64,000 nucleotides of DNA from Micromonospora siamensis (lineage in GTDB: Bacteria > Actinomycetota > Actinomycetes > Mycobacteriales > Micromonosporaceae), in NCBI RefSeq assembly GCF_900090305.1, contig NZ_LT607751.1, positions 434,001-498,000 on the forward strand, read 5' to 3'. Position numbers and translations under genes: made by a program. Below, piece by piece: positions 22,325-30,853 of the stretch. Position 1 is the stretch's first letter. Each line of letters begins with the position of its first letter. The notes under the pieces were generated by a model that ran no database searches, was not told where the DNA came from, and worked only from the letters and a program-made list of their open reading frames with translations.

Positions 22325-23035
22325 ATGGCAGAAATCACTGGTGATCAGCGCGTCCAGTCGGAGGTGCTCGAGGGCCTCGCGACGGCGGTCAACCACCGTC
22401 GCTGGTTCGTGGAACTGGCCGTGCCCCACCTCGGTGACAACCCGATCGAGATCGGCAGCGGCCTTGGCGACTACGCGCTGGAGTGGGCGGAGCACTTCCC
22501 CCGGTTCACCGCCACCGAGGCCGACCCGGACCGGCTGGTGTCGCTGAAGGAGCGCCTCGCCGACCGGCCGAACATCGAGGTCCGGCAGATGCTGCTGCCG
22601 CACTCGGAGCGCGGCGACTACAGCGCCGCCGTGTCGTACAACGTGCTCGAGCACATCGACGACCACGTCGGGGCCCTGCGCAGCATGCGGGACCTGGTCC
22701 GCCCGGGCGGCAGGATCGTGCTGATCGTGCCGGCGTTCCAGTTCGCCATGGGTCCCGCCGACATCGCCACCGGCCACGTCCGGCGCTACACCAGGAAGAC
22801 GCTGGGCGCCGCGCTGACCGAGGCGGGCCTGGAGGTCGAGGAGCTGCACTACGCCAACGCGCTCGGCCTGATCGGCTACTTCATGGCGACCAAGGTCTTC
22901 CGGCTGATGCCGAAGGAGGGCCCGATGGTCAAGGTCTACGACAGCCTGGTGCTCCCGGTCACCAAGGCCGCCGAGCAGCGGGTCCGCCCGCCCTTCGGGC
23001 AGTCCGTCTTCGCGGTCGCCCGCGTCCCCGCCTGA
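22325..23035 (+). CDS. Class I SAM-dependent methyltransferase
   Basis: A 236-aa methyltransferase. Motif I is IEIGSGLGDYALEW (about 38-51), motif II has the acidic EADPDRL, and motif IV/post is SYNVLEHIDD. The start MAEITGDQRVQSEV at 22325 was chosen over an upstream extension that lacks family likeness. It has the layout of small-molecule or polyprenyl/sugar methyltransferases. A strong hairpin follows at 23047. Confidence 0.85.
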   Translation: MAEITGDQRVQSEVLEGLATAVNHRRWFVELAVPHLGDNPIEIGSGLGDYALEWAEHFPRFTATEADPDRLVSLKERLADRPNIEVRQMLLPHSERGDYSAAVSYNVLEHIDDHVGALRSMRDLVRPGGRIVLIVPAFQFAMGPADIATGHVRRYTRKTLGAALTEAGLEVEELHYANALGLIGYFMATKVFRLMPKEGPMVKVYDSLVLPVTKAAEQRVRPPFGQSVFAVARVPA

Positions 23036-23046
23036 GACCGCGGCTC

Positions 23047-23081
23047 GCCCCGCGACCCCGCCATGGGCGGGATCGCGGGGC
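23047..23081. terminator. Hairpin terminator
   Basis: GCCCCGCGA pairs with TCGCGGGGC, with an inner stem CCCGCC/GGCGGG around ATG. It lies between the convergent methyltransferase and PEBP genes. Confidence 0.8.
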
Positions 23082-23087
23082 GCCTCA

Positions 23088-23621
23088 TCACTCCTTGACC
23101 TGGTACGACGGGCGGATGACCGCCCGCGCCAGGGTGTGGAAGGCCAGGTTGAAACCGACGAAGGCCGGGCTGGCCTGCGGGGCGACGTCCAGCCGCTCCA
23201 CGTCCAGGGCGTGCACCGCGAAGACGTACCGGTGCGGTCGGTCACCCGGCGGCGGCGCGGCCCCGCCGAAGCCCTGCTCGCCGTAGTCGTTGCGGACGGA
23301 GAACGCCCCGCCCAGCTCGCTCTCCTTCACCCCGCGGGGCAGCTCGGTCACCGAGGCGGGCAGGTTCACCAGCACCCAGTGCCAGAATCCGCTGCCGGTC
23401 GGGGCGTCCGGGTCGAAGCAGGTCACCGCGAAGCTCTGGGTCTCGGCCGGGAAGCCCGACCAGGCCAGGTGCGGGGAGACGTTGTCGCCGCCGGCGCTGC
23501 CGTGCGCGTGGGCGGCGTCCATCGGCTCGCCGTTGACCACGTCGTCGCTGGTCAGGTTGAACGACGGAACGGTCGGCAGCAGCTCGTACGGGTCCGGGGC
23601 GATCGGTCGTTCCAAGGTCAT
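23088..23621 (-). CDS. YbhB/YbcL-family PEBP protein
   Basis: A 177-aa phosphatidylethanolamine-binding/Raf-kinase-inhibitor-like protein. It has the conserved [20 protein letters not shown] and [16 protein letters not shown] (the DPDxP box), followed by [17 protein letters not shown]. The ATG at 23621 ([14 protein letters not shown]) was chosen over an upstream ATG. Members bind phosphorylated small ligands; the bacterial role is mostly unknown. Confidence 0.92.
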   Translation of the reverse strand: MTLERPIAPDPYELLPTVPSFNLTSDDVVNGEPMDAAHAHGSAGGDNVSPHLAWSGFPAETQSFAVTCFDPDAPTGSGFWHWVLVNLPASVTELPRGVKESELGGAFSVRNDYGEQGFGGAAPPPGDRPHRYVFAVHALDVERLDVAPQASPAFVGFNLAFHTLARAVIRPSYQVKE

Positions 23622-23730
23622 CGGGACGGGTCCTTCCGGTTGCGCGTGAATCCTGCGCCTCTTCATACCCCGCCCCGGCCCCTCGCCGAACGCACTCCGC
23701 GCGGGTGGCGTCGGGACTGATGCCCGTGGG

Positions 23731-23817
23731 CGGAGGGTGTGGGATTCGAACCCACGAAGACATCGCTGCCTTACCGGTTTTCAAGACCAGCGCCATCGGC
23801 CACTAGGCGAACCCTCC
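23731..23817 (-). tRNA. tRNA-Ser (anticodon UGA)
   Basis: An 87-nt class II tRNA. Acceptor GGAGGGT pairs with ACCCTCC, discriminator G. The anticodon stem CTGGT/ACCGG holds CTTGAAA, giving UGA for UCN codons. It has a long variable arm and a normal T-arm. Confidence 0.95.
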
Positions 23818-24132
23818 CGGCACCGCGCCCCGAGGGCCGCGGCGGCGGTGCCTAGTCTGCCATGACGTGCGCGCCGCCGCCCGCGCCACCGCCCCGGCAC
23901 GCCATCGCCGCCCCGACGCTGCGGGAAGTCGATTACTCCGTGAGCGTGATACCTCTCAGTCATCAATATGCCTCTCAGTCATCAGGCTCGCCCGGAACCT
24001 GTCTTCGCCCGGAACCTGTCCCGGCGGCCGGCCACGCCCGCGGGCCGGTAGCCCCGCCGGTCGGCCGCCGCCCACGCACCGAAGCCGGCGGCTGCCAGGT
24101 GCCCGGCGGGCCGGATCGGGTATGAACGAGCC
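23818..24132. other. Intergenic region upstream of the quinone oxidoreductase
   Basis: About 315 bp without a supported gene. The middle (23930-23990) is AT-richer and holds a 19-bp-period tandem repeat described separately. The rest is GC-rich with no clear structure. Confidence 0.5.
23952..23984. repeat. Tandem 14-bp direct repeat (operator candidate)
   Basis: CCTCTCAGTCATCA occurs at 23952-23965 and again at 23971-23984, a 19-bp period (about two helical turns). It is about 150 bp upstream of the oxidoreductase start and 135 bp upstream of the tRNA-Ser 5' end. Confidence 0.6.
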
Positions 24133-25110
24133 ATGCGTGCGATCACCATTCCGGAACCCGGCGGACCCGAGGCACTCGTCTGGGCGGAGGTCCCCGACCC
24201 CGAGCCCGGCCCCGGCGAGGTGGTGGTCGACGTGCGGGCCAGCGCCGTCAACCGGGCCGACCTGCTGCAACGGCAGGGGCACTACCCGCCGCCGCCGGGC
24301 GCGCCCGCGTACCCGGGGCTGGAGTGCTCGGGCGTGGTCAGCGCGATCGGCCGCGACGTGACCGGGTGGACGGTCGGCCAGGAGGTCTGCGCGCTGCTGG
24401 CCGGCGGCGGCTACGCGGAGCGGGTCGCCGTGCCGGCCGGGCAGTTGCTGCCGGTGCCGGCGGGCGTCGACCTGGTCGACGCGGCGGCGCTGCCCGAGGT
24501 GGCCTGCACGGTCTGGTCGAACGTGGTGCGGCTGGCCCGGCTCGCCGCGGGCGAGACGCTGCTGGTGCACGGCGGCGGCAGCGGGATCGGCACCTTCGCG
24601 GTCCAGCTCGGCCGGGCGCTCGGGGCCACCGTGCTGGTCACCGCCCGCGCGACCAAGCACGACCGGCTGCGGGAGCTGGGCGCCGCACACACGATCGACT
24701 ACCGGGAACAGGACTTCGTCGAGGAGGTCGCCCGGGCCACCGACGGGCACGGCGCGGACGTCATCCTGGACATCATGGGCGCGTCCTACCTGGGACGGAA
24801 CGTGGCGGCCCTCGCCGACGGCGGCCGGCTGGTGGTGATCGGCATGCAGGGTGGCCGCAAGGCCGAGCTGGACCTGGGCGCGCTGCTGGCCAAGCGGGCG
24901 TCGGTGGCGGCCACCGCGCTGCGGTCCCGACCGCTCGACGACAAGGCGGAGATCGTCCGGGGCGTACGCGAGGAGGTCTGGCCGCTGGTCGAGGCCGGAA
25001 CGGTCCGCCCGGTGGTGGACCGGCGACTGCCGATGACCGACGCGGCGCAGGCGCACCGGTTGGTGGAGAGCAACGACCACGTGGGCAAGGTGCTGCTCAC
25101 GACGGCGTGA
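24133..25110 (+). CDS. NAD(P)H-quinone oxidoreductase, PIG3-like
   Basis: A 325-aa zinc-independent MDR enzyme of the QOR/PIG3 type. It starts MRAITIPEPGGPEALVW, has NRADLLQRQGHYPPPPGAP near 40, and a Rossmann motif HGGGSGIGTFAVQLGRALG near 145. It would reduce quinones with NADPH. Its 3' end overlaps the convergent soxR gene by 14 bp. Since SoxR senses redox-cycling compounds, control of quinone reduction by the neighbour is plausible (inference). Confidence 0.9.
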   Translation: MRAITIPEPGGPEALVWAEVPDPEPGPGEVVVDVRASAVNRADLLQRQGHYPPPPGAPAYPGLECSGVVSAIGRDVTGWTVGQEVCALLAGGGYAERVAVPAGQLLPVPAGVDLVDAAALPEVACTVWSNVVRLARLAAGETLLVHGGGSGIGTFAVQLGRALGATVLVTARATKHDRLRELGAAHTIDYREQDFVEEVARATDGHGADVILDIMGASYLGRNVAALADGGRLVVIGMQGGRKAELDLGALLAKRASVAATALRSRPLDDKAEIVRGVREEVWPLVEAGTVRPVVDRRLPMTDAAQAHRLVESNDHVGKVLLTTA

Positions 25111-25561
25111 CGGCACCGCCCGGCGACCGGGGCAGCATCAGCCGCGGTCCGGCGCCCTCGGCGGCCAGGCTGTCGCCCGGGTTGTAGAGCGTGCAGCGCT
25201 GCAACGACAGGCAGCCGCAGCCGATGCAGCCGTCCAGGTCGTCGCGGAGCTTGCTGAGCAGCCGGATCCGCTCGTCCAGCCGGCTGCGCCAGGTCGCGGA
25301 GAGCTCCGCCCAGTCGGACGCGGTCGGGGTACGCGAGGCCGGCAGCGACTCCAGCGCCGCCTTTATCTCGTCCAGCGACACGCCGACCTGCTGGGCGATC
25401 CGGATGAACGACACCCGGCGCAGCTCGGAACGGGCGTACCGGCGCTGGTTGCCGCCGGTCCGCTCGGCGCGGACCAGGCCGAGCCGCTCGTAGTAGCGCA
25501 ACGCGGAGGGCGCCACCCCGGAGCGGGCGGCGAGTTCCCCGATGGTCAGTGAGTCCTGCAT
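25097..25561 (-). CDS. soxR: SoxR-type redox-sensing MerR regulator
   Basis: A 154-aa MerR-family protein. The winged HTH is at LTIGELAARSGVAPSALRYYERLGLV. The [2Fe-2S] ligand signature CIGCGCLSLQRC near residue 120 is that of SoxR. In actinomycetes SoxR responds directly to redox-active pigments and induces efflux or oxidoreductase genes. ATG at 25561 follows AAGGACCGG. A dyad at 25574-25595 lies between it and the divergent transketolase genes. Confidence 0.95.
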   Translation of the reverse strand: MQDSLTIGELAARSGVAPSALRYYERLGLVRAERTGGNQRRYARSELRRVSFIRIAQQVGVSLDEIKAALESLPASRTPTASDWAELSATWRSRLDERIRLLSKLRDDLDGCIGCGCLSLQRCTLYNPGDSLAAEGAGPRLMLPRSPGGAVTPS

Positions 25562-25573
25562 CACCCGGTCCTT

Positions 25574-25595
25574 GAGTTGAAGCCCACTTCAACTC
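25574..25595. promoter_or_regulatory. Perfect dyad, probable SoxR operator
   Basis: GAGTTGAAG and CTTCAACTC are separated by CCCA. The layout matches MerR-family operators. It is 13 bp upstream of soxR and 14 bp upstream of the transketolase ATG, so it could serve both directions. On the plus side TTGAGT at 25572 may be a -35 with the long 19-bp spacing of MerR promoters. Confidence 0.7.
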
Positions 25596-25608
25596 ACACG
25601 CTATCCGT

Positions 25609-26301
25609 ATGGACACCCTCACCTCCACCGGCACCGCCCCGCTCGGGCCGCTGCTGCGCCGGATCACCGGCGACGAGAAGCACGGGCCCAGCGCCCACTC
25701 CACCCTCGACGTCCTCTGGGTCCTCTACGACCGGGTGCTGCGGGTCACCCCGCAGACCGTCGACGACCCCGACCGGGACCGCTTCCTGCTCTCCAAGGGA
25801 CACGGACCGGCCGCCTACTACGCCGTCCTCGCCGCCAAGGGCTTCATCCCCGAGGACTGGCTGGACGACCTCGCCGGTCCGGGGAGCCGGCTCGGCCACC
25901 ACCCGGACCGGCGGCTCGTCCCCGGCGTGGAGATCGGCTCCGGCTCGCTCGGCCACGGGCTGGGCCTCGGCGTCGGCACCGCCCTCGGGCTGCGGGCCCA
26001 GGGCCGCACCGACCCCCGGGTGTACGTCCTGCTCGGCGACGCCGAACTCGACGAGGGTTCCAACCACGAGGCGATCGCCTACGCCGGCGCCACCGGCCTG
26101 GACACGGTCACCGCGATCGTCGTCGACAACGCCTCGGCCACCCACGGCTGGCCCGGCGGCATCGCCGCCCGGTTCACCGTGAACGGCTGGACCGGCGAGA
26201 CCGTCGACGGCCGGGACCACACCGCCCTGTCCGCCGCGCTCACCGGCCACCGGCCCGGCCGGCCACACGTCGTGGTGGCGCGCGTCGAGAGCAAGGGGTG
26301 A
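25609..26301 (+). CDS. Transketolase, N-terminal (TPP-binding) subunit
   Basis: A 230-aa split transketolase half. It has SKGHGPAAYYAVLAAKGF, GSLGHGLGLGVGTALG and the ThDP/Mg motif LLGDAELDEGSNHEA to VVDN. The ATG at 25609 leaves almost no leader, so the transcript may be leaderless. It overlaps the C-terminal subunit gene by 4 bp. Split transketolases move two-carbon units in pentose metabolism and sometimes in secondary metabolism. A SoxR-type dyad lies directly upstream. Confidence 0.92.
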   Translation: MDTLTSTGTAPLGPLLRRITGDEKHGPSAHSTLDVLWVLYDRVLRVTPQTVDDPDRDRFLLSKGHGPAAYYAVLAAKGFIPEDWLDDLAGPGSRLGHHPDRRLVPGVEIGSGSLGHGLGLGVGTALGLRAQGRTDPRVYVLLGDAELDEGSNHEAIAYAGATGLDTVTAIVVDNASATHGWPGGIAARFTVNGWTGETVDGRDHTALSAALTGHRPGRPHVVVARVESKG

Positions 26302-27188
26302 CCGCCGTGCGGACCACGTTCGTGAACACGGCGAGCGACCTGCTCGACGCCGACCCGCGTACCGCCCTGGTGCTGGCGGACATCTCCGCCAGCGCGTTCG
26401 CCCCGGCCGCCCGGCGACACCCGGACCGGGTGCTCAACGTCGGCATCCGCGAACAACTGATGATCGGGGTGGCCGGCGGACTGGCCCTGACCGGGCTGCG
26501 CCCGATCGTGCACTCGTACGCCACCTTCCTGGTCGACCGGGCGTACGAGCAGATCAAGCTCGACCTCGGACACCAGGACGTGGGTGCGGTGCTGGTCAGC
26601 GTCGGCGCGTCGTACGACGGGTCGCGGTCGGGCCGGACGCACATGTCCCCGGGCGACGTCGCGCTCCTCGACTCGCTCGGCGACGACTGGCGGGTGCACG
26701 TGCCGGGTCACCCGGACGAGGTGCCGCCGCTGCTGCGCGCCGCCGTCCGCGACGACGACCGGGTCTACCTGCGACTCACCGAGCGGCGCAACGGCGTCGC
26801 GTACCCGGACGCCGACCGGCTGCGGGTGGTACGCCGGGGCCGCGCGGGGGCGCCCGTGGTGGTGGCGGTCGGGCCGACCCTGGACGCGACGCTGGCGGCC
26901 ACCCGGGGGCGGGACGTCACCGTCGCGTACACGCACACGCCGCGCCCGTTCGACACGGCGGGGCTGCGGGCGCTGGCCGGAACCGAGGTGGTGCTGGTCG
27001 AGCCGTACCTGGCCGGGACGTCGGCCGCGGTGGCCGGTCGGGCGCTGGCCGACGTGCCGCACCGGCTGCTGGCCCTCGGGGTGGGCGCCACCGACCTGCG
27101 CCGGTACGGGGATCCGACGGACCACGAACGCTGGCACGGGCTGGACGCGGCAGGGCTGCGCCGGTCGATCGACGCGTTCCTGGACTGA
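26298..27188 (+). CDS. Transketolase, C-terminal (pyrimidine-binding) subunit
   Basis: A 296-aa partner half. The pyrimidine-binding part has LNVGIREQLMIGVAGGLALTG with the catalytic Glu, then VHSYATFLVDRAYEQIK. The last 100 residues are the C-terminal transketolase domain. The GTG start overlaps the TGA of the preceding gene (GTGA), so translation is coupled. A hairpin terminator follows at 27197. Confidence 0.92.
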   Translation: MTAVRTTFVNTASDLLDADPRTALVLADISASAFAPAARRHPDRVLNVGIREQLMIGVAGGLALTGLRPIVHSYATFLVDRAYEQIKLDLGHQDVGAVLVSVGASYDGSRSGRTHMSPGDVALLDSLGDDWRVHVPGHPDEVPPLLRAAVRDDDRVYLRLTERRNGVAYPDADRLRVVRRGRAGAPVVVAVGPTLDATLAATRGRDVTVAYTHTPRPFDTAGLRALAGTEVVLVEPYLAGTSAAVAGRALADVPHRLLALGVGATDLRRYGDPTDHERWHGLDAAGLRRSIDAFLD

Positions 27189-27196
27189 CCGGGTGG

Positions 27197-27224
27197 CGGC
27201 GCGGGCGCACGGGGGCCCGCGCCG
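27197..27224. terminator. Hairpin terminator
   Basis: CGGCGCGGGC pairs with GCCCGCGCCG around an 8-nt loop, between convergent transketolase and GT2 genes. Confidence 0.7.
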
Positions 27225-27246
27225 TCGCGGGCGGGGTCGGGCTGGG

Positions 27247-27957
27247 TCAGCCGGCGACGGGGCGGCGGCGGGCCCGCTCCCGGCCGAGGATCCAGATCGC
27301 CTCGACGCCGTCCCTCCAGGTGATCTTCTTGCCCTCCTCGCGGCCCCGGGCGCGGTAGCTGATCGGCACCTCGTACGGGCGGATCCGCTGGCGGAGCAGC
27401 TTGCCGGTCACCTCCGCCTCCATCCCGAAGCCCCGGGAACGGATGTTCAGCGAGCGGTACAACGCCACCGGCATCAGCTTGAAGCAGGTCTCCAGGTCGC
27501 CGATGTACGAGTTGAACAGCACATTGGCCGCCATGGTGACGCCCTTGTTGCCCATCACGTACCAGAAGCTGTAGGCGCTGTGGCTGCCGAAGGTCCGATT
27601 TCCGTACACCACCGTGGCGTGGCCGTCGAGGACCGGGGCGAGCAGCCGCGGGATGTCCTGCGGGTCGTACTCCAGGTCGGCGTCGAGGATGACCATGTAT
27701 TCGCCCTCGGCGGAGTCCACCGCGGTCTTGATCGCCGCACCCTTGCCGGCGTTGCGCTGGTGGGTGATCACCCGCAGCCGCGAGTCGTCGACCCGGCCGA
27801 GGATCTCGCCCGTGCCGTCGCGGCTGCCGTCGTCGACCACGACCAGCTCGATCTCGCAGGGGTAGTCGACCGCCAACGCCTGCTTGAGGGCATCCGCGAT
27901 GCGTTCTTCCTCGTTGTAGACCGGCATGAGGATCGAGAGCTTCACGGGGATCTCCAC
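27247..27957 (-). CDS. GT2 glycosyltransferase, polyprenyl-phosphate-mannose-synthase-like
   Basis: A 236-aa GT-A fold enzyme. It has SILMPVYNEEERI, VVVDDGSRDGTGEIL and the DxD-type site ILDADLEYDP. The FGMEAEVTGKLL and RARGREEGKKITWRDGVEAI segments fit DPM1/polyprenyl-phosphate glycosyltransferases without membrane helices. It would charge a lipid phosphate carrier with a sugar. It diverges (110-bp gap) from a large membrane protein that may use such a lipid-linked sugar. GTG at 27957; GTG 27945 is an alternative. Confidence 0.88.
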   Translation of the reverse strand: MEIPVKLSILMPVYNEEERIADALKQALAVDYPCEIELVVVDDGSRDGTGEILGRVDDSRLRVITHQRNAGKGAAIKTAVDSAEGEYMVILDADLEYDPQDIPRLLAPVLDGHATVVYGNRTFGSHSAYSFWYVMGNKGVTMAANVLFNSYIGDLETCFKLMPVALYRSLNIRSRGFGMEAEVTGKLLRQRIRPYEVPISYRARGREEGKKITWRDGVEAIWILGRERARRRPVAG

Positions 27958-28067
27958 GGTGGCGACAATAAGTCGGCCCTAGCGTAGCTTGGCCGCCCGT
28001 CGAGGTGGAGTCACCCACCAGGGGAGGATCCGCGCCGTCCGCAGGTTGATGGTGTTTACTTCCGCGC

Positions 28068-30146
28068 ATGTCCGTGGCCGGATCCCTGCTCGTCGTGGCG
28101 CCGGTCGCGGCGCTGGCCCTCCTCTCCGCCCTGCTCCGACCCCGGACCGCGGAGGCCGTGGCGCCGGTCCGGCTGGCGGTGCTGCGCGCCGCGCTGGCGG
28201 TCGGCGCCTTCGCCGTGCTCACCGTGGAACTGCTCGGCGCGTTGCACGCGCTGACCCTGCCGGCCTTCGCCCTGGCCTGGCTGCTCTTCCTCGCCGCCGT
28301 GACGCTGGCGGCGTGGTGGCGACGGGTCCGCCCGGGCGCCGAGCGGATCGTCCGGGCCCGCGCGACGGACGTCCGCGGCTTCCGGCGTACGGCGGGTCGG
28401 GGCGAGCTGCTGCTGGCCGGCACCGTGCTGCTGCTGGTCCTGGTGGAGCTGGTCGTCGCGCTGCTGGCGTCGCCGAACAACTACGACTCGCAGACCTACC
28501 ACCTGCCGAAGGTGGAGCACTGGGTGGCGCAGCGGAGTCTGGACTTCTGGCCGACCGCGATCCACCGGCAGGTGACCATCCCGCCCGGCGCGGAGTACCT
28601 GCTGCTGCACCTGCGCCTGCTCACCGGCGGCGACGCGCTGCACAACCTGGTGCAGTGGGGCGCCGGGCTGGGCTGCCTGCTGGCCGTCACCCGGATCACC
28701 GCCCAGCTCGGCGGTGGCCGGCGGGCCCAGCTGCTCACCGCGTTCGTGCTGGCCACGACGCCGATGGTGGTGCTCCAGGCGACCAGCACCCAGACCGACC
28801 TGGTGGTGGCCGCCTGGGTGGCGGGAGCGGCCACGCTGGCGGTGGACGGGCTGCGCCGCCGGGCCGGCCTCGGTGACCTGCTGGCGCTCGGCGCGGCCAC
28901 CGGGCTCACCGCGGTCACCAAGACCAGCGGGCTGATCGCGGTCGGCCCGCTGCTGCTGCTCTGGGCCGGGGGACAGCTGCGGCTGGCCCGGCCCGGCGCG
29001 CCGGGCCGGACCCCGGTCGGCGTGTCGGACCGTACCCCGGGCGACGGGGAGACCCCGCCCGGCGGCCTGCGGGGCCGCGCGGTGGCCGGGACGGTCGGCG
29101 GCTCGCTGTTGATCGTGCTGGTCGCGGCGGTGCTGGTCGGGCCGTTCCTGGCCCGGGTGACGGCCGAGTTCGGCCATCCGCTGGGGCCGCCGCGGCTGCG
29201 CGACTCGATCCCGATGGAACGGCACGACCCGGCCTCGATCCTGGTCAACCTGGCCCGGACCGCGCACACCGCGCTGGACACGCCGCTGTTCCCGGTCAGC
29301 CGGGCGACCGCCACGGCGATCGTCGACGGGTCGAGGGCGATCGGGGTGGACCCGCAGGACCGGGCGATAACCTTCGGCAACGAGCGGTTCCCGGAGCCGG
29401 CCTGGTATCCGGACGAGGACCGGGCGGCCTTCCCGGTGGCCGGCACGCTGGTGCTGGTCGGGGCGGTGCTGGCGCTGGCCCGGCCGCGCCGGATCAGCCC
29501 GCGGTGGGCCGGCGGGCTGCGGGCGTACGCGGTGGTGGCGGTGACCACCGTGCTGCTGCACGCCAGTCTGATCAAGTGGCAGACCTGGGGGAACCGGCTG
29601 CTGCTCTACGCCCTGGTGCTGGCGGTTCCGCTGGCCGGCCTCTGGCTGGACGCGCTGCTGCACCGGCGGGCGCGGCCGGGTCGACGGTCGGTGGCGGCCG
29701 GGCTGGTGGCGGCGGTGCTGGCCGTCTCGGCGCTGGCCGGGACGCTCAGCCTGGTGTACGGCTATCCGCGCCGGCTGGTCGGCTCCGCGTCGGTGTTCAC
29801 CTCGTCGGACTGGGAGGACCGGTTCGTCCGCCGGCCGCAGTGGGCGGCCGAGTTCCGTTGGGCGGCGGGGGCGGTACGCGACAGCGGCGCCCGCCGGATC
29901 GGTTTGGGCCAGCAGTACGACAACTGGGAGTACCCGTGGTGGGTGCTGCTGCGCGAGGGCGGCGGCCGGCCGCCGGAGCTGGTGGCGTTGCAGTCGGTCC
30001 TGCCGGACCGGCCGCCCGCCGACCCGACCTCGGTGGACGCGATCGTCTGCACCGGCAGCCGTCCGGCCTGCACGAAGCTGGTCCCGCCCGGGTGGACCGT
30101 GCGCTGGCGGGGCTACGTCGGGTACGCGCTGCCGCCGGGTCGTTGA
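28068..30146 (+). CDS. Large membrane protein, GT-C/ArnT-like
   Basis: A 692-aa protein with about 11-13 membrane helices. The first periplasmic loop has NNYDSQTYHLPKVEHWVAQ, where an Asp stands in the place of the catalytic Asp of GT-C enzymes. The C-terminal 130 residues are extracytoplasmic. Together with the divergent GT2 it fits a system that transfers a lipid-linked sugar outside the membrane. The acceptor is unknown, and the catalytic assignment is inference. Confidence 0.65.
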   Translation: MSVAGSLLVVAPVAALALLSALLRPRTAEAVAPVRLAVLRAALAVGAFAVLTVELLGALHALTLPAFALAWLLFLAAVTLAAWWRRVRPGAERIVRARATDVRGFRRTAGRGELLLAGTVLLLVLVELVVALLASPNNYDSQTYHLPKVEHWVAQRSLDFWPTAIHRQVTIPPGAEYLLLHLRLLTGGDALHNLVQWGAGLGCLLAVTRITAQLGGGRRAQLLTAFVLATTPMVVLQATSTQTDLVVAAWVAGAATLAVDGLRRRAGLGDLLALGAATGLTAVTKTSGLIAVGPLLLLWAGGQLRLARPGAPGRTPVGVSDRTPGDGETPPGGLRGRAVAGTVGGSLLIVLVAAVLVGPFLARVTAEFGHPLGPPRLRDSIPMERHDPASILVNLARTAHTALDTPLFPVSRATATAIVDGSRAIGVDPQDRAITFGNERFPEPAWYPDEDRAAFPVAGTLVLVGAVLALARPRRISPRWAGGLRAYAVVAVTTVLLHASLIKWQTWGNRLLLYALVLAVPLAGLWLDALLHRRARPGRRSVAAGLVAAVLAVSALAGTLSLVYGYPRRLVGSASVFTSSDWEDRFVRRPQWAAEFRWAAGAVRDSGARRIGLGQQYDNWEYPWWVLLREGGGRPPELVALQSVLPDRPPADPTSVDAIVCTGSRPACTKLVPPGWTVRWRGYVGYALPPGR

Positions 30147-30149
30147 CGC

Positions 30150-30182
30150 CCGGTAGGGCCCCCGCGGCGGGGGCCCTACCGG
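30150..30182. terminator. Perfect 15-bp hairpin terminator
   Basis: CCGGTAGGGCCCCCG (30150-30164) pairs with CGGGGGCCCTACCGG (30168-30182) around a 3-nt loop. It serves convergent genes. Confidence 0.85.
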
Positions 30183-30188
30183 CTGCGC

Positions 30189-30797
30189 TCACTTCTGCTT
30201 GAGCGGGATCAGGATCAGCCGGGCGACGTCCCGGTCGCCGTCCTTGGCGCCGGCCACGCCGACCGTCGTGCCGACCTTCACCGCGGTGGGCTGCACGGTG
30301 GCCCGCCGCTCGACCACCCGCAGCTTGTCGCCGAAGGCCCAGGTCAGGGTGAACCCGTCGGTGGACTTCACGGTCACCGAGTCGCCGTCGATCGCGGTGA
30401 CCTGGCCGCGCTGCACCACGACCGTCCGGGTGCCGCCGTCCTTGGTCTGCACGACCGCCTCGCCGTGCAGGGTGTTCTTCCGCAGCAGCACCCGGGCCGC
30501 GTGCCGCTTGCGCCACTCCTGAGCCCGCTCACCGCGCTTCGCCTTCGGGTCGGCGCTGGTCGAGGGCTCGGCGCCGCCCGCCGGGTCCGTCGAGGACGCC
30601 GTGCCCGGCTCCAGTTCGGCGGCGTCGAAGCCCATCGCGGCGAGCGCCTGGCCCTCCGCGCCCATCGCCGCGGCCACGTCGACCGCGGTCTGCGTCGCCG
30701 GGCCCTGGGCAACCTGCGCCGGCCCGCAGCCGGCGACACCCAGTGCGACCGCCGCGAACAGCGACGTGGCCCCGGCGGCGATTCCGTGACGTGCCAT
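30189..30797 (-). CDS. Lipoprotein with DUF5666-like C-terminal domain
   Basis: A 202-aa predicted lipoprotein: signal peptide with lipobox VAGC (Cys about 24), then a disordered region (40-90) and a basic segment. The C-terminal beta-rich domain (VTAIDGDSVTVKSTDGFTL, VKVGTTVGVAG) resembles DUF5666 OB-like repeats. ATG at 30797 follows GAGGGAG. It lies 57 bp downstream of the histidine kinase gene. The motif at 30863-30880 before it also occurs before the response regulator gene, so it may be a target of that regulator. Confidence 0.8.
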   Translation of the reverse strand: MARHGIAAGATSLFAAVALGVAGCGPAQVAQGPATQTAVDVAAAMGAEGQALAAMGFDAAELEPGTASSTDPAGGAEPSTSADPKAKRGERAQEWRKRHAARVLLRKNTLHGEAVVQTKDGGTRTVVVQRGQVTAIDGDSVTVKSTDGFTLTWAFGDKLRVVERRATVQPTAVKVGTTVGVAGAKDGDRDVARLILIPLKQK

Positions 30798-30853
30798 GAG
30801 TCTCCCTCTCGTCGGTGGTGGAACCAGCCTCGCGCACTCCGATGGGCGGGACG

